Shown piece after piece: positions 36,316 to 49,860 of a DNA stretch of 64,000 nt. Source of the stretch: Chionis minor (taxonomy: Eukaryota > Chordata > Aves > Charadriiformes > Chionididae). The first letter of the stretch is position 1, and every line of letters begins with the position of its first letter. The stretch is from contig VZSF01000873.1 in the NCBI GenBank assembly GCA_013398295.1, positions 1,525,591 to 1,589,590 of the forward strand, in the 5' to 3' direction. The translations under genes and the position numbers were made by a program. The notes beneath the pieces were generated by a model that saw nothing but the letters and a program-made list of their open reading frames with translations, had not been told where the DNA came from and made no database searches.

Positions 36316-39300
36316 CCTCGCAAGAGAGCACAGGTTTCATAACAGCCCCTCATTTTCTGAGCATTGCTGGGTAAGCAGCCTGGATGCAACACTCTCTCAC
36401 TATCATTTCCATTTGCCTTCAACCATTTCTGTTAGGAATGCATCTGTGCAGCGTTCTGGGAAGCAAAAACATTTATCAGGCATTTTGTTGTCTGTTTTCT
36501 GACCCCAAAAAAGCTACCTGTCATTTTCCAGAGGCGTTGCCAAATCTCAGCGTGACTGTTTTTAATATTCGTCGTAACTGTGTTAATGTGTTTGCTGAGC
36601 GAGCACTCCTAGGCTGTGCTGACCGCTTGGAATTCAAAATTAGCAGGGTAATTATATTTCACAGGCTACTGGTCGATGGGAAATTTCACCTCGCTTGTGA
36701 ATTTGCATGTTCTGAAATAGGTTGGAGAAGCAGATGGCTTTGGAAGAACAACAACAAAAAAATAATAAAAAGGGCTGGGAGTCAATCTCCTGTTTTGCTT
36801 ATTAGATTAAGCCCTTGCCGACAGGGTAAGTGCTCACATCCAGCTAGGTGGTGCACTAGCGCTGAGTGAATCATCAAGAGTGTCTCTGGAATTTTCCTGG
36901 AGGGTATTTTCTGGGTAGCTTCCAGGAGTATTTATGCGCAGCGCATCCGGAAGCACCGGCTTGTTATTCACCGTGGCTCCATCAGGGAGTTGGAAAAGAG
37001 CAGCAGATGAGCCTGACATCTAAGAGGCTGAGGGCAGAGGAAAAACAGTTTTCCATTACCAGGATGCTGAAGTGGTAATTAAATATAGGTGTTGCCAACT
37101 GCAAGACCTGTTAGATAACAGAGCAAACATATCTCTGGGGAAGCAGCCTTGGCCTGAGGTATTTTTCTCACTTCCATGGACACAACGGAAAGTACCAACA
37201 TCCCTATTCAAGTCCTTTATCATTTCAATCCCACCAATTAAGGGCATTCTCAGCAAGTTAAAGTCCCTCAAGGAACATGAACAGAAGCCTGCCTGTTCCT
37301 CCAGTGTTTCAGGATGTTAAAAGGCCTATTTTCCCACATACTATGGTGGACTGAAAGACAAATAAAAACATTGCAGGGACACACAATCTACTTCTGCAAA
37401 CTGCTTTCATGCTGTGTGCTGTATGCATTTGCTGCTTTCTGTTTTCTCATTTACTTGCCTTTCTTCCTACGTACCCACAAGCACTTGATTTATCTCTCAG
37501 TTTAATAACATCAACAAAAAAGAACAGAGTTGCTTTAATGACCAGCTGTATTTTTGGAAGGAGCCAACAGTCATGCATAGCCAACTTGCATGCGGAGTCT
37601 CTTGCTGGGGAAAAGGCAGTAGTACCATATGGAAACTTGTCATGGTGCCTCTTTATGTTACCTCTCCACTATGAAGTGTACTCAGAAATATCACATGGGC
37701 ACAATATCTCTGCAGATACAACTGCACTGACAGTTGTGGATATCTGGAGACAACCTGTGGGCTCCTGATAGGAAGATCTAAGTCCTTTCCACATAAGCTG
37801 AAGGAGAATCTCTGTTGGCCTTATACTGAACATAGCCCTTACTTTTTATGTGGCTGACCATGGAGTTCAGAGGTACTTCAGGATCAAAATTAAGGCATTG
37901 AGTTTCCTATGTGATAAATTTGCCTGTATATGCCAATGGTGTAATACTCTCTTTTTCTTTCCTTAAAGTCTGCGGGAGAAAAACACTACATGATGTTTTC
38001 CTCATTGTTTGTTGTGCTCCTGCCTGTATGCAACAGACAGAGCTTACATGAAAAACCATGCGTAGGTAAAGAAGTTCTTGGGAAAAGCCTAACCCAAGAA
38101 CTGAATTTTGGTTTTCAGTCAGAAAGCAATTAGTAATAACACAATGTTCTCTTAGGAAATCAGCTCCACCATCTAAGCTGGCTACCTGAAACAGGTGCAA
38201 ATGCAATGCTTACAGATCTCTGCCCACCAACAGCACCTTGGTCTCACCCAAGCTCAGCCAAAAGCTGGAGGCTTTCGTGTGTGCTAGTTTATCTGTGCTC
38301 TAATTTTATGCTAAACATCGCAAAAATCAAGAACTGATTGTTTATTTATAATTAATGGGGGTTTTTTTCCCAACACTAAGCAATGAATTTCTAATGACAT
38401 TCAAATCAAGTGTACATTGAGATGGAAATGGAGGATTCTTTTCATAAATATATGAATAATGCTTGTTAGTGGCAGCCTGGTGGCTTGCCTTGTCTGACAA
38501 TCTGCTCACAGTGTATGATTTCTTGGTTTGTTATTTTGATTCCCATTTGATTCATATATCGGAAAAATAGTGTAATATTGTACAAAGAATGTATCCATGT
38601 CAAATGATTAAATCATGAGGTCGATATGAACTGCAGAACAATAGGATGCCTTGAGTAATTCATCTTATCATAAGCCTTGAAGAATGGATAAAAACATGTT
38701 ACAAAATTCACAACAAAAGTTATCGGGGAAAAATGTGACATAATGCTGTCAGCAAAGCCATGTAAAGAAAAACTAAAAGGAGAGGGAAAAAAAGGAAGAA
38801 AAAAATCAAAGGTACTTGATGCTGCATTTCAGGTTCTTCTGCCCTCGTAATTGTTTCCGATGGACTGTGACTACATTGTTCTTAAATTTTTCAAGGAGCT
38901 TAATTTTTCCATACAGCAGAAAGGCAAATAAGCCTATAATAATTATGCATGCTATTTCACTATGTTTAACATTGTTGCTAGAGCAGCTAAAATAAAAAAA
39001 ATACATATAGCTATGTTTTTGCCCTTTTCTTGGAGTCTTTTTCTTAATGGCTAGGATTCCACCTCAGTGATTTTTGACAGAAGCCAGCAAGGTTTTGATC
39101 TGCCCTCTTACCTACAGAACTAGCCTGCAGCAGATAACCCATTGCAACCCCAGCATCCCAACCCCTTATGGGTGGTTGTGATCCCATGAGAATGGAACAT
39201 GACTTGAAGGTCGGAAGTTGTATTTACATTCTTGTGAGAACAAACAGAAGAGGTTGAAAGTGAGATTACCCTGAAAGATACCTGGATGTTTTGACTATTA

Positions 39301-42300
39301 AAAAGTGATGAGTATCACTGGCAGCCCTCATAAGACATTTCCTTGAGAAACGAACAAGAACTGGAAGAAGAAAGATAATACTAATTTGCAGACATTTGGT
39401 ATTTTAAGGGTTTGTGCACTCTGGAATGACTCTGCACCCACAGCAGGGCCTGACGGTGCAGAGTCACCCGGACTTTTGCTACAGGTCCCCAGGTCTGGAT
39501 CGAAACTCATGCTTGTCCCCTATGGACTAGCTATAATCGCTTTCTTTAGGTGGTGAATCAAAAAGCAGGTCAATGTGGTGCTATCATACCTCTAGCTGTC
39601 AGCTGCAGAAACTAACTCGACTGGACCACTTGGCCTGATGTGTCACCAGTGCGCAGGATGTGTCTTCTCAGTGTCGTCTATGTTCAGAATAATGACAAGA
39701 TAGAGTATGGAGAAGCTCTGATGCGTGAAGCGCAGAGCAATCATGAGGCACACAAACACTTTTCACATAGCAAATAGATCCCCCAGTCTCCTACTGCGGA
39801 GTTACGGAAACCCTGAAGCACACCCAGCACGCTGCTCAGCTCACGAGGAGTCTGCTGGCCTCATAAAATATTTGAGGAATGGAGCACGTGCAAGAGGCAG
39901 GACAATAAATATCACTGCTTTTCCAAGAGAAATCCAATGTTTAATCCAAGACAAAGTAACAGCAGATAGGAGCTGCTTTCACTCATCCTGCTCCCCAAAA
40001 CTGGAGCTATCCCTACCAAATAGTTTAGACAGCAAAATATTCAGGTGAAGAAATGGCAATGTTAGGATTTATTGAGGGATATGAGAAGGCAGGGCCACAG
40101 TTGCACACCATTGCTTCTGCCAGGTGTCAGAGTTCAAGCCACACCAAACTCTTCATCACCCGCAGTTCAGCCCGAGCAAGGTTGGCATCCGTGGTTGTGA
40201 AGGCAAAGGGCATGGATCACCAGGCCTCCCTCTTCAATTTCTAGGGCTCCTAGCCCAAATTTTACAGGCCTCCCTGCATAGCAGTAATAGTGATAACTGC
40301 CAATTTATTTATATCAAATTCTTAATTTATTTTTTGATTTTCAAATGTCACCGAGAAAGAGGGAATCAGTCAGTCAGCAAGACTGACACAGAGCAAGTAT
40401 CTCCAGGGAAGACAGTGATCTGTACCATTGCTATTGACTTCATTTGTCTGACTTGATTTGACAGTGTAGGCTGCATTTTTCCCTTCTGCCTTTTGCACAA
40501 GGAGCACCTAGAGCTTGAATTCATCTGGTTTCATGCAGGCTGCGATCTGATCATCCCCAGGCACGTGTTTTGAAGTTCTCTGATGGATGGGTCATAGGTC
40601 CAGAGCCTTATATGCTCACTGGGAGCTGGGGCACGTTTGATGTGTATTTGGAGTAGAGCTTTTGGTGCAGCTTCTTTCAAAGGAAGCCTAGTTCCCATGT
40701 GCCAAGCAATTCCGTGTACCAGAAATGGGAATGACCAGGGGGTTCATTTCAACACTACACTACCATGCCACATTGAAATGCAACTGTGGACGCAGCCACA
40801 GATAAGGCATTTCATGTTACTAACCATGCATACTAACCACGTATGAGATCACATTGTTCAACCTTATCTATTTGAAACAAGAGCAAATAACAAAAAAGGA
40901 CTTGGATTAAGGACTGTGTTTTTCGGAGATGTCTTTATTTCCCCAAGATGGCACGGGTGATTTGGAAACATCATGGAGAAGCCTGAAGGAATAAAATCTA
41001 GAAAAAGCATGGAAATTACCTTCGTAATAAAGCATTCAAGAATCTCTCCACAGCCTCTTGTAGTTTATTAATATTAAGGGACTTTCTGTATTTTATTGTG
41101 TTTTACAGGCTGCAGCCTGTTTGTGAGAAGTCCTTGCTCTAGACAGAGTTAGGGTTAGAGTTAGAAAGAAGCAAGTGAACGGGATACTGCCTTCCTTTGC
41201 AAAACCCTTCTCAAGGCACGTCACAGCTGCCTGTTCCCAAACAGCACAGGGACTTTCTTAGATAAGAATGCAGACCAAAGAGGCACATCCACCCCCACTT
41301 TCTTACAAAAAAGATACAGCCTGCTTCTCACGTTAGTCTAGAAGAACAAGCAAATCACCTGCTTTATTCTGTTTGGGAGTTTCCAGAACCTGTAGGAGTT
41401 GTCCCACTGAGGAAATGAAAAAGCGTTTAAGGTATTTTTGTGATCATAGAAGCTGTACACCGAGGCTCTAAACTGGTTCAAGAAATGCTGTACTCTTCAG
41501 TGGGTTGTCATTTCAAACAGGTTTTATTCAGCAGATCTAGGATCCCATGATTCATTTCTTTAGCTCTCTGAGGTTTGCAAATAAATATTTCTTCAGCTTG
41601 CCACTCCAAGAAAAAACCCAGGAGTGCCCCAGAACCCTCCAGCTACTTCCATCCATATTTCTGAGAAGTGCTTTTTGCGGGGAGGAACAGTTCTAGTGTC
41701 CTCCGGTGTTTACTTTTTTTCTGCATTCCCACTACAGCTGGCCATACTCTGAAATGGGCTGGGTTCAGCAGAAATATTACAAAATAATTCCAGCCCTAAT
41801 TCCTAAAAATTTCCATTCAGTTTTTTCCCCAGAATTTCTCAAATCTTTGTTGAAAAGCTGGATAAGACAGAAAAAAAAAAAGGTACAAAATAATTTTATG
41901 TTTAGTAGATGAACTTCCCCTTGAGAAATAATTTGGCTTTCAGAGTTTTTACAACCTCTGTACAAAATCTGTCGATATCAGATGCTTCCTTCTTAAACGA
42001 TGTTCATCACATTTTTATTTGTATCCCATCCCAAAATAGCAGTCATGTGTTGCAGGATATTTCGATTCTATTTCTGAGTTGGGATCTTACTCCCCACAGG
42101 AATTCAGAAATTCTTGAACATAACAGGGTTGGGTTTTTTGAGACATCAATTAGGAAAATCAAAGTGTTTTCTCACCCTGCTCCTTATTCAGGTAATCAAG
42201 CAGCTGGTTCATCACTGGGCTGTCTCCCCATGCAGCCCACATGGAAAGAGGGGAAAGTGCCTGGCTGGGAAACATAGGAAGAGAGCAGGTGTTGTGCAAA

Positions 42301-45300
42301 AAAAATCTTGAGATTTTACTCCAGAATAAGAGGAAGCAAATGAGTTTTCAAAGTCTCCATCTTTCTAATCACAGGGAAAATCCTGTTCCCTTCTGAATTA
42401 TTTATTAGAGATTGTCTGTGAAAATGCCCTCTAATGGCTAACTGACCTCTGAAAAAAAAAAAGGAATTGATTTTACAGAGGGATTTTGTCTATGCTGTTG
42501 TGTCAGCTTGGGGTCTCAGTCCTGCTAAGCCCAAACTCCCCGCTGGCCATGCTGCCTACCTGCCGGCTTATCGCCCGCATCTAGATTTGAGCGAGCCAGC
42601 TGGCTTTCCAGGCGGGAACACAGATATAAAAGACTCTTGCTCATATATTACTGCAGGACACCATTACCTCCTTATAATTCAAATGTTTCCTCTGGATCTA
42701 AAAGAAGCCAGCAATAGAGCCGAACAGGCACTATTTGGGGTGAGAGGTCTGAAGCAAATAGGGCAGGCTACCCTGGCACTCAGCAGGAGCTCTGCCGCAC
42801 TATGGCTCCTTACTAAACCGAATGAGAACAGTCAACACTACTAGCTCATTGCCTCTCATCTTTCTTTGCAGGTAATTTATAAGAGTGTTTCTGGCTTTTG
42901 TGTGCTCTTGAGCATGACACTGGCGGGCAAAGGAGCTCAGGCTGCAGGCTGACTTTTTATGCCACAGAAGAGAAAGAAAGCTCCAAGAAAAGCTCCAGGT
43001 AAAACCACATAATCCAGCGTGTGTAAAGCGGGGAAGGATAAATGGCTGAAATCAATGACCTTTAAAGCTTATTTCCAATGCTCAGCAGTTCCTGCTGTGT
43101 TTTGTTAAGAATAGACGGTGGCAGGCAGGAGTTTGGGCAGGAGTGAGCCATGATTCAAGTCTGTAGTGAATGCCATGTAAATCCTGTATCCCTATGCCTC
43201 CTCAAGCAGGATGATCATAGCTTGCTTCTGAATCTGTAGACAGGCTGAATTTGATCTTCATTCTTCCACATCAAATGAATATACTTTTGTAACATTCCAG
43301 AGCCCCAAATACCCATTCTAGAGCTGAATTCCTGAGTGTTTCTCTCCTCTTTCTTCAGAGGCACTGACACGTCATACTGCGTTCCCTTACAAAGGCAATT
43401 TTGCTCTGCAAAATGAGTATAAAATGCTGGTCCTGATACAGTTGTGGTTTATCTCCACTGAGCAACTCTGCTGGTTGTTATGGGCATGATGCTGAACTTG
43501 TAAGTTCTGGCTTTGCCTTAATTTGTCTTTTTACTTCAGGGCAATTCCTGCCCTCATCTTGCTTTATTTATTTTTTTTCTTCAATTCTCTATTTGTTTCA
43601 CCCCATTTGGACTAAAAAGCTTTCAGGCAAATGCTGTCTCTTATTATGTGTTTGTAAAATCAGGTTCTCCGCTGAACTGCTGCTCGTACAAGCTATTACA
43701 ATAGCAATAAGAGTAAAAATTAGAATATTTGCACATTATGGAAACACCAGTGGTAAATCAAATTCATGAACATTAATGCTCCTGATACCTACGATTCTGT
43801 GTTGCTTCGGTTTCATGGAGCTACCTGTGCCTAGACAGGTATACTGTACCCATCCTGGCATAAGCAGTTTTCTTCCAAACTCATCAGCCACCTCTCTTTT
43901 CCTGTCAGGATACACCCTACTGGTACTGAACAACATCTCCAGAGTTGCACACGACATCAACTGCCTGGGAACTCGCAAAATTGCATCTCCCTAGTCCTCA
44001 AAGCTTGCTTGAACAGATTTGCTGGCACCATGCCTGTGCTAGAGGACAGGAACATTTAAAATCACATAATTCTGTTGGCTCATTGAAACCATTCTGTTGC
44101 CCTGTTTTTCCATTGCCATTCAGCCTGATTTGCAAGCAATTTTCTCAATGGAGCACTTCACAGAGGCTGGGAGTACGCTGTGCTCAATACTGCATTCTAG
44201 CCATAAGCCTCATTGGTGTTGGTTTATTTTCTGGCACTGTCATCTTGCGAGTAACGCTTACCTTCCCAGGTTTTGGCACAAAACATTTCCTACTTAGTCA
44301 TCAGATGCCCGCTGAAGCTTACTTCATTCAGACAGATTCCCTACTTCTTTTTTTATAGCTCACTTTCGGGATTCGTTTCTGCTTGTTAATGCAAGCCTCC
44401 GAGCATGCTGCTGCTGTGCGTTTTTTAAACACTTACCCAAATGTCATCTCTATTATTTCCAAACTCTCAGACTCTTTGGGGATAGCTTAGATGCAAATGA
44501 GCTGTCAAAGAAAGATTACTTGAACCAACATTCAGAGTGACAAAAGGCTTACAGACTGCATGCACAGCACATGGCTTCCAGCTTCCCAGTCAGCCGTTAT
44601 TTGCCAAAATCAAGGGTTTATACACAGTCCAAAAGACCGTTCAGCTTTGTTACAACAGAGCACAGTTATTCTCCATCGAAAGATTTAAACCCCCCAGATC
44701 TAAGAAAATTCTGATTCCCATAGCTTCTCAGCTGTTCCTCAGCTACTCGTTCAACCCACGCGTTCTTTGTACCGAAAAAAATCACCTTGGAGCCTGCTGT
44801 CCTCTGCACGTTGGGGTTGTTTCTCCCTGTCACACACTTTTTGGGCACAGGCAGATTAAAAGACAAACTGCACTCACCTTACCCTGTGCAGCAGCCTGAA
44901 AAACAGTGAGCATTGCTCTGACAGAACAGAGCGGGACCTCTTTTTCAACATGAAGGGCCAAGTTCAAGAGGCTCCGCGAGGAGGTGCGATGCAGGCATTG
45001 AAAGCAACGGCATCATCTTGTGGAGTCCAGCTTTCTAACTGCAGATGGCACCCCTGATTCTGCTACGGTGACATACATTTTGCTGGAGAGCTGAGTTCTT
45101 CAGCAGGAAATAAGAAAGCCCCAGAGGCTGAGGAATTTAAACCAAATCCTGACCTGCTTTAACACTGTCTCAGTGTTACACACAGGAGATACATACACTC
45201 ATGCACTCATTAAAATGGGATAGCAAGCCAAATTTGTCTCTCATACAACTACTGACGTCAACAGAAGGCCCACTGTATTAGAACAGCAGCTGTCACAATT

Positions 45301-45587
45301 TGTTCCTTGAATAATATTTATCCAAAACTAAACCTAGATAGAGACAGCAGGTATTTTGCAGATATTCTGGTCTTGCAATGAGCGTTGAGCAAGTTCGGGA
45401 AGAGCGGGGTTTGGGGGCTGCACAAGATAATACTTAGCTCTGGTTTCCTGTGTCCACTGAGAACTCTTCCCTCCCCACGCTGGCAGTGGTCCAAATGATG
45501 TCTTTTTCAGCAAAACAGTCAAATACAGTTTTAAAAGTAAATACATACATTGCACTTTTCCTCTCAAGGGCCTGAAATGTGCAGCTG
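36316..45587. other. Intergenic DNA, no gene seen
   Basis: No coding exon or RNA gene is recognised. Segments 36540-36760 (with an octamer-like ATTTGCAT) and 38280-38640 are free of recognisable repeats and have the low-CpG, motif-dense look of conserved non-coding elements. That is an impression only. All open frames are under about 165 codons and lack domains. Confidence 0.5.
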
Positions 45588-45680
45588 GGCATTAATTAAT
45601 CTGCATGGCATCTCAGCAAGGTAAAGGAATATTTTTATCTCCTGTGTGGAAACTGAGGCGCGAGGAAGTGGAGTATCGTA
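45588..45680 (+). mobile_element. Fossil MIR/L3-like repeat tail
   Basis: CATTAATTAATCTGCATGGC, then TATTTTTATCTCCTGTG and GGAAACTGAGGCGCGAGGAA, match the 3' tail shared by ancient amniote MIR/L3-type elements. That tail is 'ttaattaatcctcacaac ... ttattatccccattttacag ... gaaactgaggcacagag'. It is the clearest fossil copy in the window. Confidence 0.55.
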
Positions 45681-48600
45681 CAAAAGGTCAAAAAAGAAGT
45701 TCATCACAAGAGAAAAGAGTTTGCCTAATTAGTGATAACTGTGAGCTAAGGAATACTCCACGTAATTGATGAAGATGTGTTCTGTGCTTTTCATGGTTTA
45801 TTCCTGCTGAGAGATGCTCTTTGCCCAGAAACGGCTGCACCAAGACTGAATGTTAACCAGTATGTCATTCCCCGTTGGTCTACCCTCAGCCCAAATCACT
45901 GCAGTCTGTATCCCTGCCAGTACATTTTTTAGCTTTATGGCATAAGAGCTTCAGGTTTTAAAACAGCCAGGACCCTGGCCCACAGTATCTTCCGAGATAA
46001 TACCAAAGAAATGTTGCAGCATGGTCAAATTTCCGTGCTATACGCTGTTGTCTTGCAGGAAAGTACTATTCAACTGGATAAAAGGGAGTCAGCTGCTGAT
46101 GCAGTTGTTCACAGCACACAGAAAGGGAAGAGTACTGTTTTCGTACATATGTCACTATTCTTCAATTTGTGTAGCAGAGGAACCCTTAGTGTTTCCAAGC
46201 TCATGGATTCCTTCTCATGTCAGATATAGGGCTAGACCAAGGTGTATACCAGAACTGCCACTCTGCCCCTAGCACCTGGCTTTGGGATCATACTCTCATT
46301 TTGAGCCGTGTCCTCCCACTGGTCCCTTGTGCCCTTAGATGTACACCACCTGCCTCCTGACTCTGACTGAAATTGTTTTATTCTCTCACTTTATTCTTCA
46401 TCTGTTCAGCGGGACCCCAGGGACAAGATCTTTGGAACCAGAACCATTGTTAGCCCCTCTGTCGGTAGCAAAGCAGGGGTGTGCAGCACCCCGAGAGGAT
46501 GGGGAGGGGATGGGACCTGCATCGCCCTGATGACACCGTGTGCCATGAAAACACAAACCTCTCCTTGGGCAGTAGTAGTCAGGGAAGGAGGAACGCAGGG
46601 CAGTTACAGTCCTCTCAACTTGCCTCATTAAATTTGCTCCCTTAAGAATGATTCATACTGACCTAGAAAACGTAACAGGAATGGATATGTCGGTTACCAG
46701 GTTACTGCTGTGCCTTGCAAAAACATGGCAAGCTCTTTCCTAAGGGATGAACTTCCAGCTCCTGCCCCAAGTGATAACGCCCTCTGAAAGCACAGGGATA
46801 ACGGTAGTTTAAGTGGACTTAGTCACAGCACAGTTGAGACTGCCTAGAGGGTGGAAAAGACAGTAACGTCTGTGTAAATAAAAAGACCCTTCTGCATAAA
46901 ACTCAAAGAAAGATTTCTGCAGGAGCTCAGATGACTTCTCTCCAGCTGAGCGTTGGAGAGAAGTGGCAGTGGGCTCTCAACACCCGCAGAGACCTCTGCA
47001 GCCACATCACCAAATCTACAAAGAAGATTTTTATGTGTTGTGTTGAACAGAATAGTGTAATATTATCTTTAAAGACAGAGGAAATGTGTTGGGCCCCATG
47101 GCAGTTATTATTACTGACTTTAGTATCAGATTGTCACCAGTGTAGGATGTGTTCCCACGCAACTTGAAACAATAGCTAGGAGGACTGTGAAGCTTGCCCA
47201 TTTGTTTACAAAGTGGTGGTAACTCTGAGACTCAAAAGGGACATTACAAATCCATAATCTGCCACTTGGTCCACTGCCAGAACTTCTAACCTTTTGTCCT
47301 ATATCCATCAGTTTCTAGGAGTTTGTGTTATTCTGGTTCAAAACTACTGCAGCATAGCAGAAATAGAAAATTTGAGAACTAGCAAAGAAAAAGAAGGAAG
47401 AATTTTTGATCTCAAATAAGTAGCACTGAAGCCGCAACACTGGATGTATTTTTTCCTTCCATACTTAAATCAATTCTAAAGAGGGATTTTCTAAGTAATC
47501 TGCATTTGTTACAGAACTTGGAGGATTTCTACCATTGTGACCTAGGAGATCACGTGGCAGAATTTAGGCTTCCCTCCCTACAGAGTATACCGGTTCTTTG
47601 TTACGATGGTGACAGAAAAAAAAAAAAGGACAAAAAAGGCTGAACACAGGCCAGGAAGGGCTATATATCCTGGGGCTGTGGAGAGTACTTTGAGGCACAG
47701 GTTTATTTGCCTTTATTCAGTTAACTTGTGTTAGCAAAAAAATTGCCAGATCTGCAGAAGGTGGAGCAGCATCCAATTAAGTGACTAATCATACTATTAG
47801 TTGGACAAAACAAACACTTTTCACCTGAAATGGCATGTATCTCACCAGTAAGCCTGGAGATGGGGGGCTGAGCTTTAAGGGTGTAACATTTCTGATTTCA
47901 GGGTTTCCAAGTACAAAAATGACAGAAATCATCTGTGTGTGGGAAATATGGCAGCAAGGCATTGTATATGTGAGCTCAAAATTTGGGTTTTTTTGTTTTT
48001 TGTTTTTTTCTGATGCTACTAAAAATAGCATTACACATCCTAGATCCTATCTGAGGGAAACACACTGATAAAAATGTGTAGATATAAACCAAAAGAAATC
48101 TCACAAAACTGCTTGAAGTTTTTCTCATTGCTGTTGTCCTGGTTATGACTCAGAAGCTTGGCTTGTAAGGCAACTTGGTATTTTGTTCACCACAACACTT
48201 TGGACAATGCCCGTACAGCTGATTGAGCAGGAGCGAGTACACCGAGTCCTGCGAGCAGCACATTTTCCATCATTGCTGGCAGTGTCCCAACTGTATACAA
48301 AGCATTCACACCACAGTTAAGAAGAGCCGGAACTGGGGTAATTGCAGGTGAACTGACCCGTGGCATGCTTGGTCTTGCACATCCCGGGCCTGTGCACAGC
48401 TCCCGCATAAGAACTTGGTCCCCCATGTGTGACCAGGCTCCTCCCTTGCAGAGTGCCTGCTTGCATGCAAATAGTACAGGTGACAGGTAAATCCAATCAT
48501 GACCACAGGGTCAGGCTTGCATTTCCCAGCACAGCCTGCGTATCACTTGAAACATCGTTGTCCTTCACCAAGAAACGGGAGGTAGTCATCCTGCCTGTGC

Positions 48601-49641
48601 TAAAAGACATCTAAGTTAACACTAGCACACAAACTCCGGGGTTTGCAGATGCTCAGCACGTCTGGAAATCAGGCATTTTATTTTGGTGCTTGTATACAAC
48701 TGCCTTAGGGGTCTCATTTCAGAAATGCCATTTGCAAATTTACTTCTAAATATTTTATCATGTCTATTCCCCACAGAAGGAGCTGTGCAGATTAAATACA
48801 AAATGCTTGTAGAGTCCTCACATAAGATGCACTACTGACACAGAACGTATTGTTAATTATGATTAATTATTATTATTCTGCTGGCTGACAGGCATCTGAC
48901 TGACAGATACTTTCTAACCCCTATTCTCTCCCCAGATTTTCTTTGTAATTAGTGTCCTCTAGAACCTTGTAATCACATGCCATGCAAATGAACTGCATGT
49001 TATTTAGCCAAATAGATTATAGTAGATTGGGTGACTTCCTCTGTCACAAGCAGGCTACAGAAAAAGAAACGGAGAGAAATTACGTGATGTAAATTGTTAT
49101 TTTCTCTTGCGGGAAAGGGAGTAAGCAGCAGTGCTGTGAGCAGCGCTGATGACACAAAGCAGGCAGCGGCGGCCTACGATGCAAGGGTAAAGCTGCCCTC
49201 TGCAGGTTACTCTGTCACACGCAATAAATCACGTCACGGCATCTACAGGGCGTAACGAAGTGGTTCAGAAAGATGGGGAATAAATCGCTTCCTACTATGT
49301 TGCTAACCGATTATCTCAACCGGGGGAGGAAAAAACCAAAAAAGGTTCAGAAAACACCAAAATACCAAAATAGAATGTGGAAGATGTGGCATCACTGTTT
49401 CCCAGTGGGAATGCCCCAATACATCCAAGCGCTGGCCCTGAGGTAAGGCACAACGCAGAGACCAGCTCTCATCCTGCCCAGCCGGTGGTGGGAGATGGGC
49501 GCCTGGCTGCGACCCCGCTGAGCCACACAAGCCCTGTGCCCATGAGCAGGGCCCTGGTGGCAGCAGACAGAGAGACAGAGCCGCAGGCAGCGTTTCCAGG
49601 TTTTGTGTGTCAAGGTATGCAGTCCATTTGCACGCTTACAC
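45681..49641. other. Intergenic DNA, no gene seen
   Basis: No coding exon is recognised. A poly-A run interrupts 47620-47636. An AT-rich TTAATTATGATTAATTATT cluster at about 48850-48870 resembles homeodomain binding sites. Frames such as 48187-48426 have no domain. Confidence 0.5.
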
Positions 49642-49860
49642 CATGGAACAAGAGAACAGTTGAGGTTGAAGGGGTCTCTGGAGGTCATCTGGTCCGACCC
49701 TCCTACTCAGTGTCACCTAGAGCAGGTTGCCCAGGACCATGTTCTGATGGCTTTTGAATATCTAAGCCTTCCCTTTGATGGCCCCATCCAGCTGCTTAGG
49801 CACTATAAGGAGAAATCTCTCCCTCCAGTTTCCGCATACCCTGAAGGTCACCTCTTCGGG
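49642..49860 (-). mobile_element. CR1 LINE 3' end
   Basis: AGTTGAGGTTGAAGGGGTCT, then GGAGGTCATCTGGTCCGACC, CACCTAGAGCAGGTTGCCCA and GCTTTTGAATATCTAAG, form the reverse complement of a CR1 3' end. Similarity fades after about 49770, so the right boundary is uncertain. Confidence 0.88.

Noticed and set aside
41148..41165. GTTAGGGTTAGAGTTAG, telomere-like
   Set aside because: Only one or two TTAGGG units, with decay; too short to claim an interstitial telomere.
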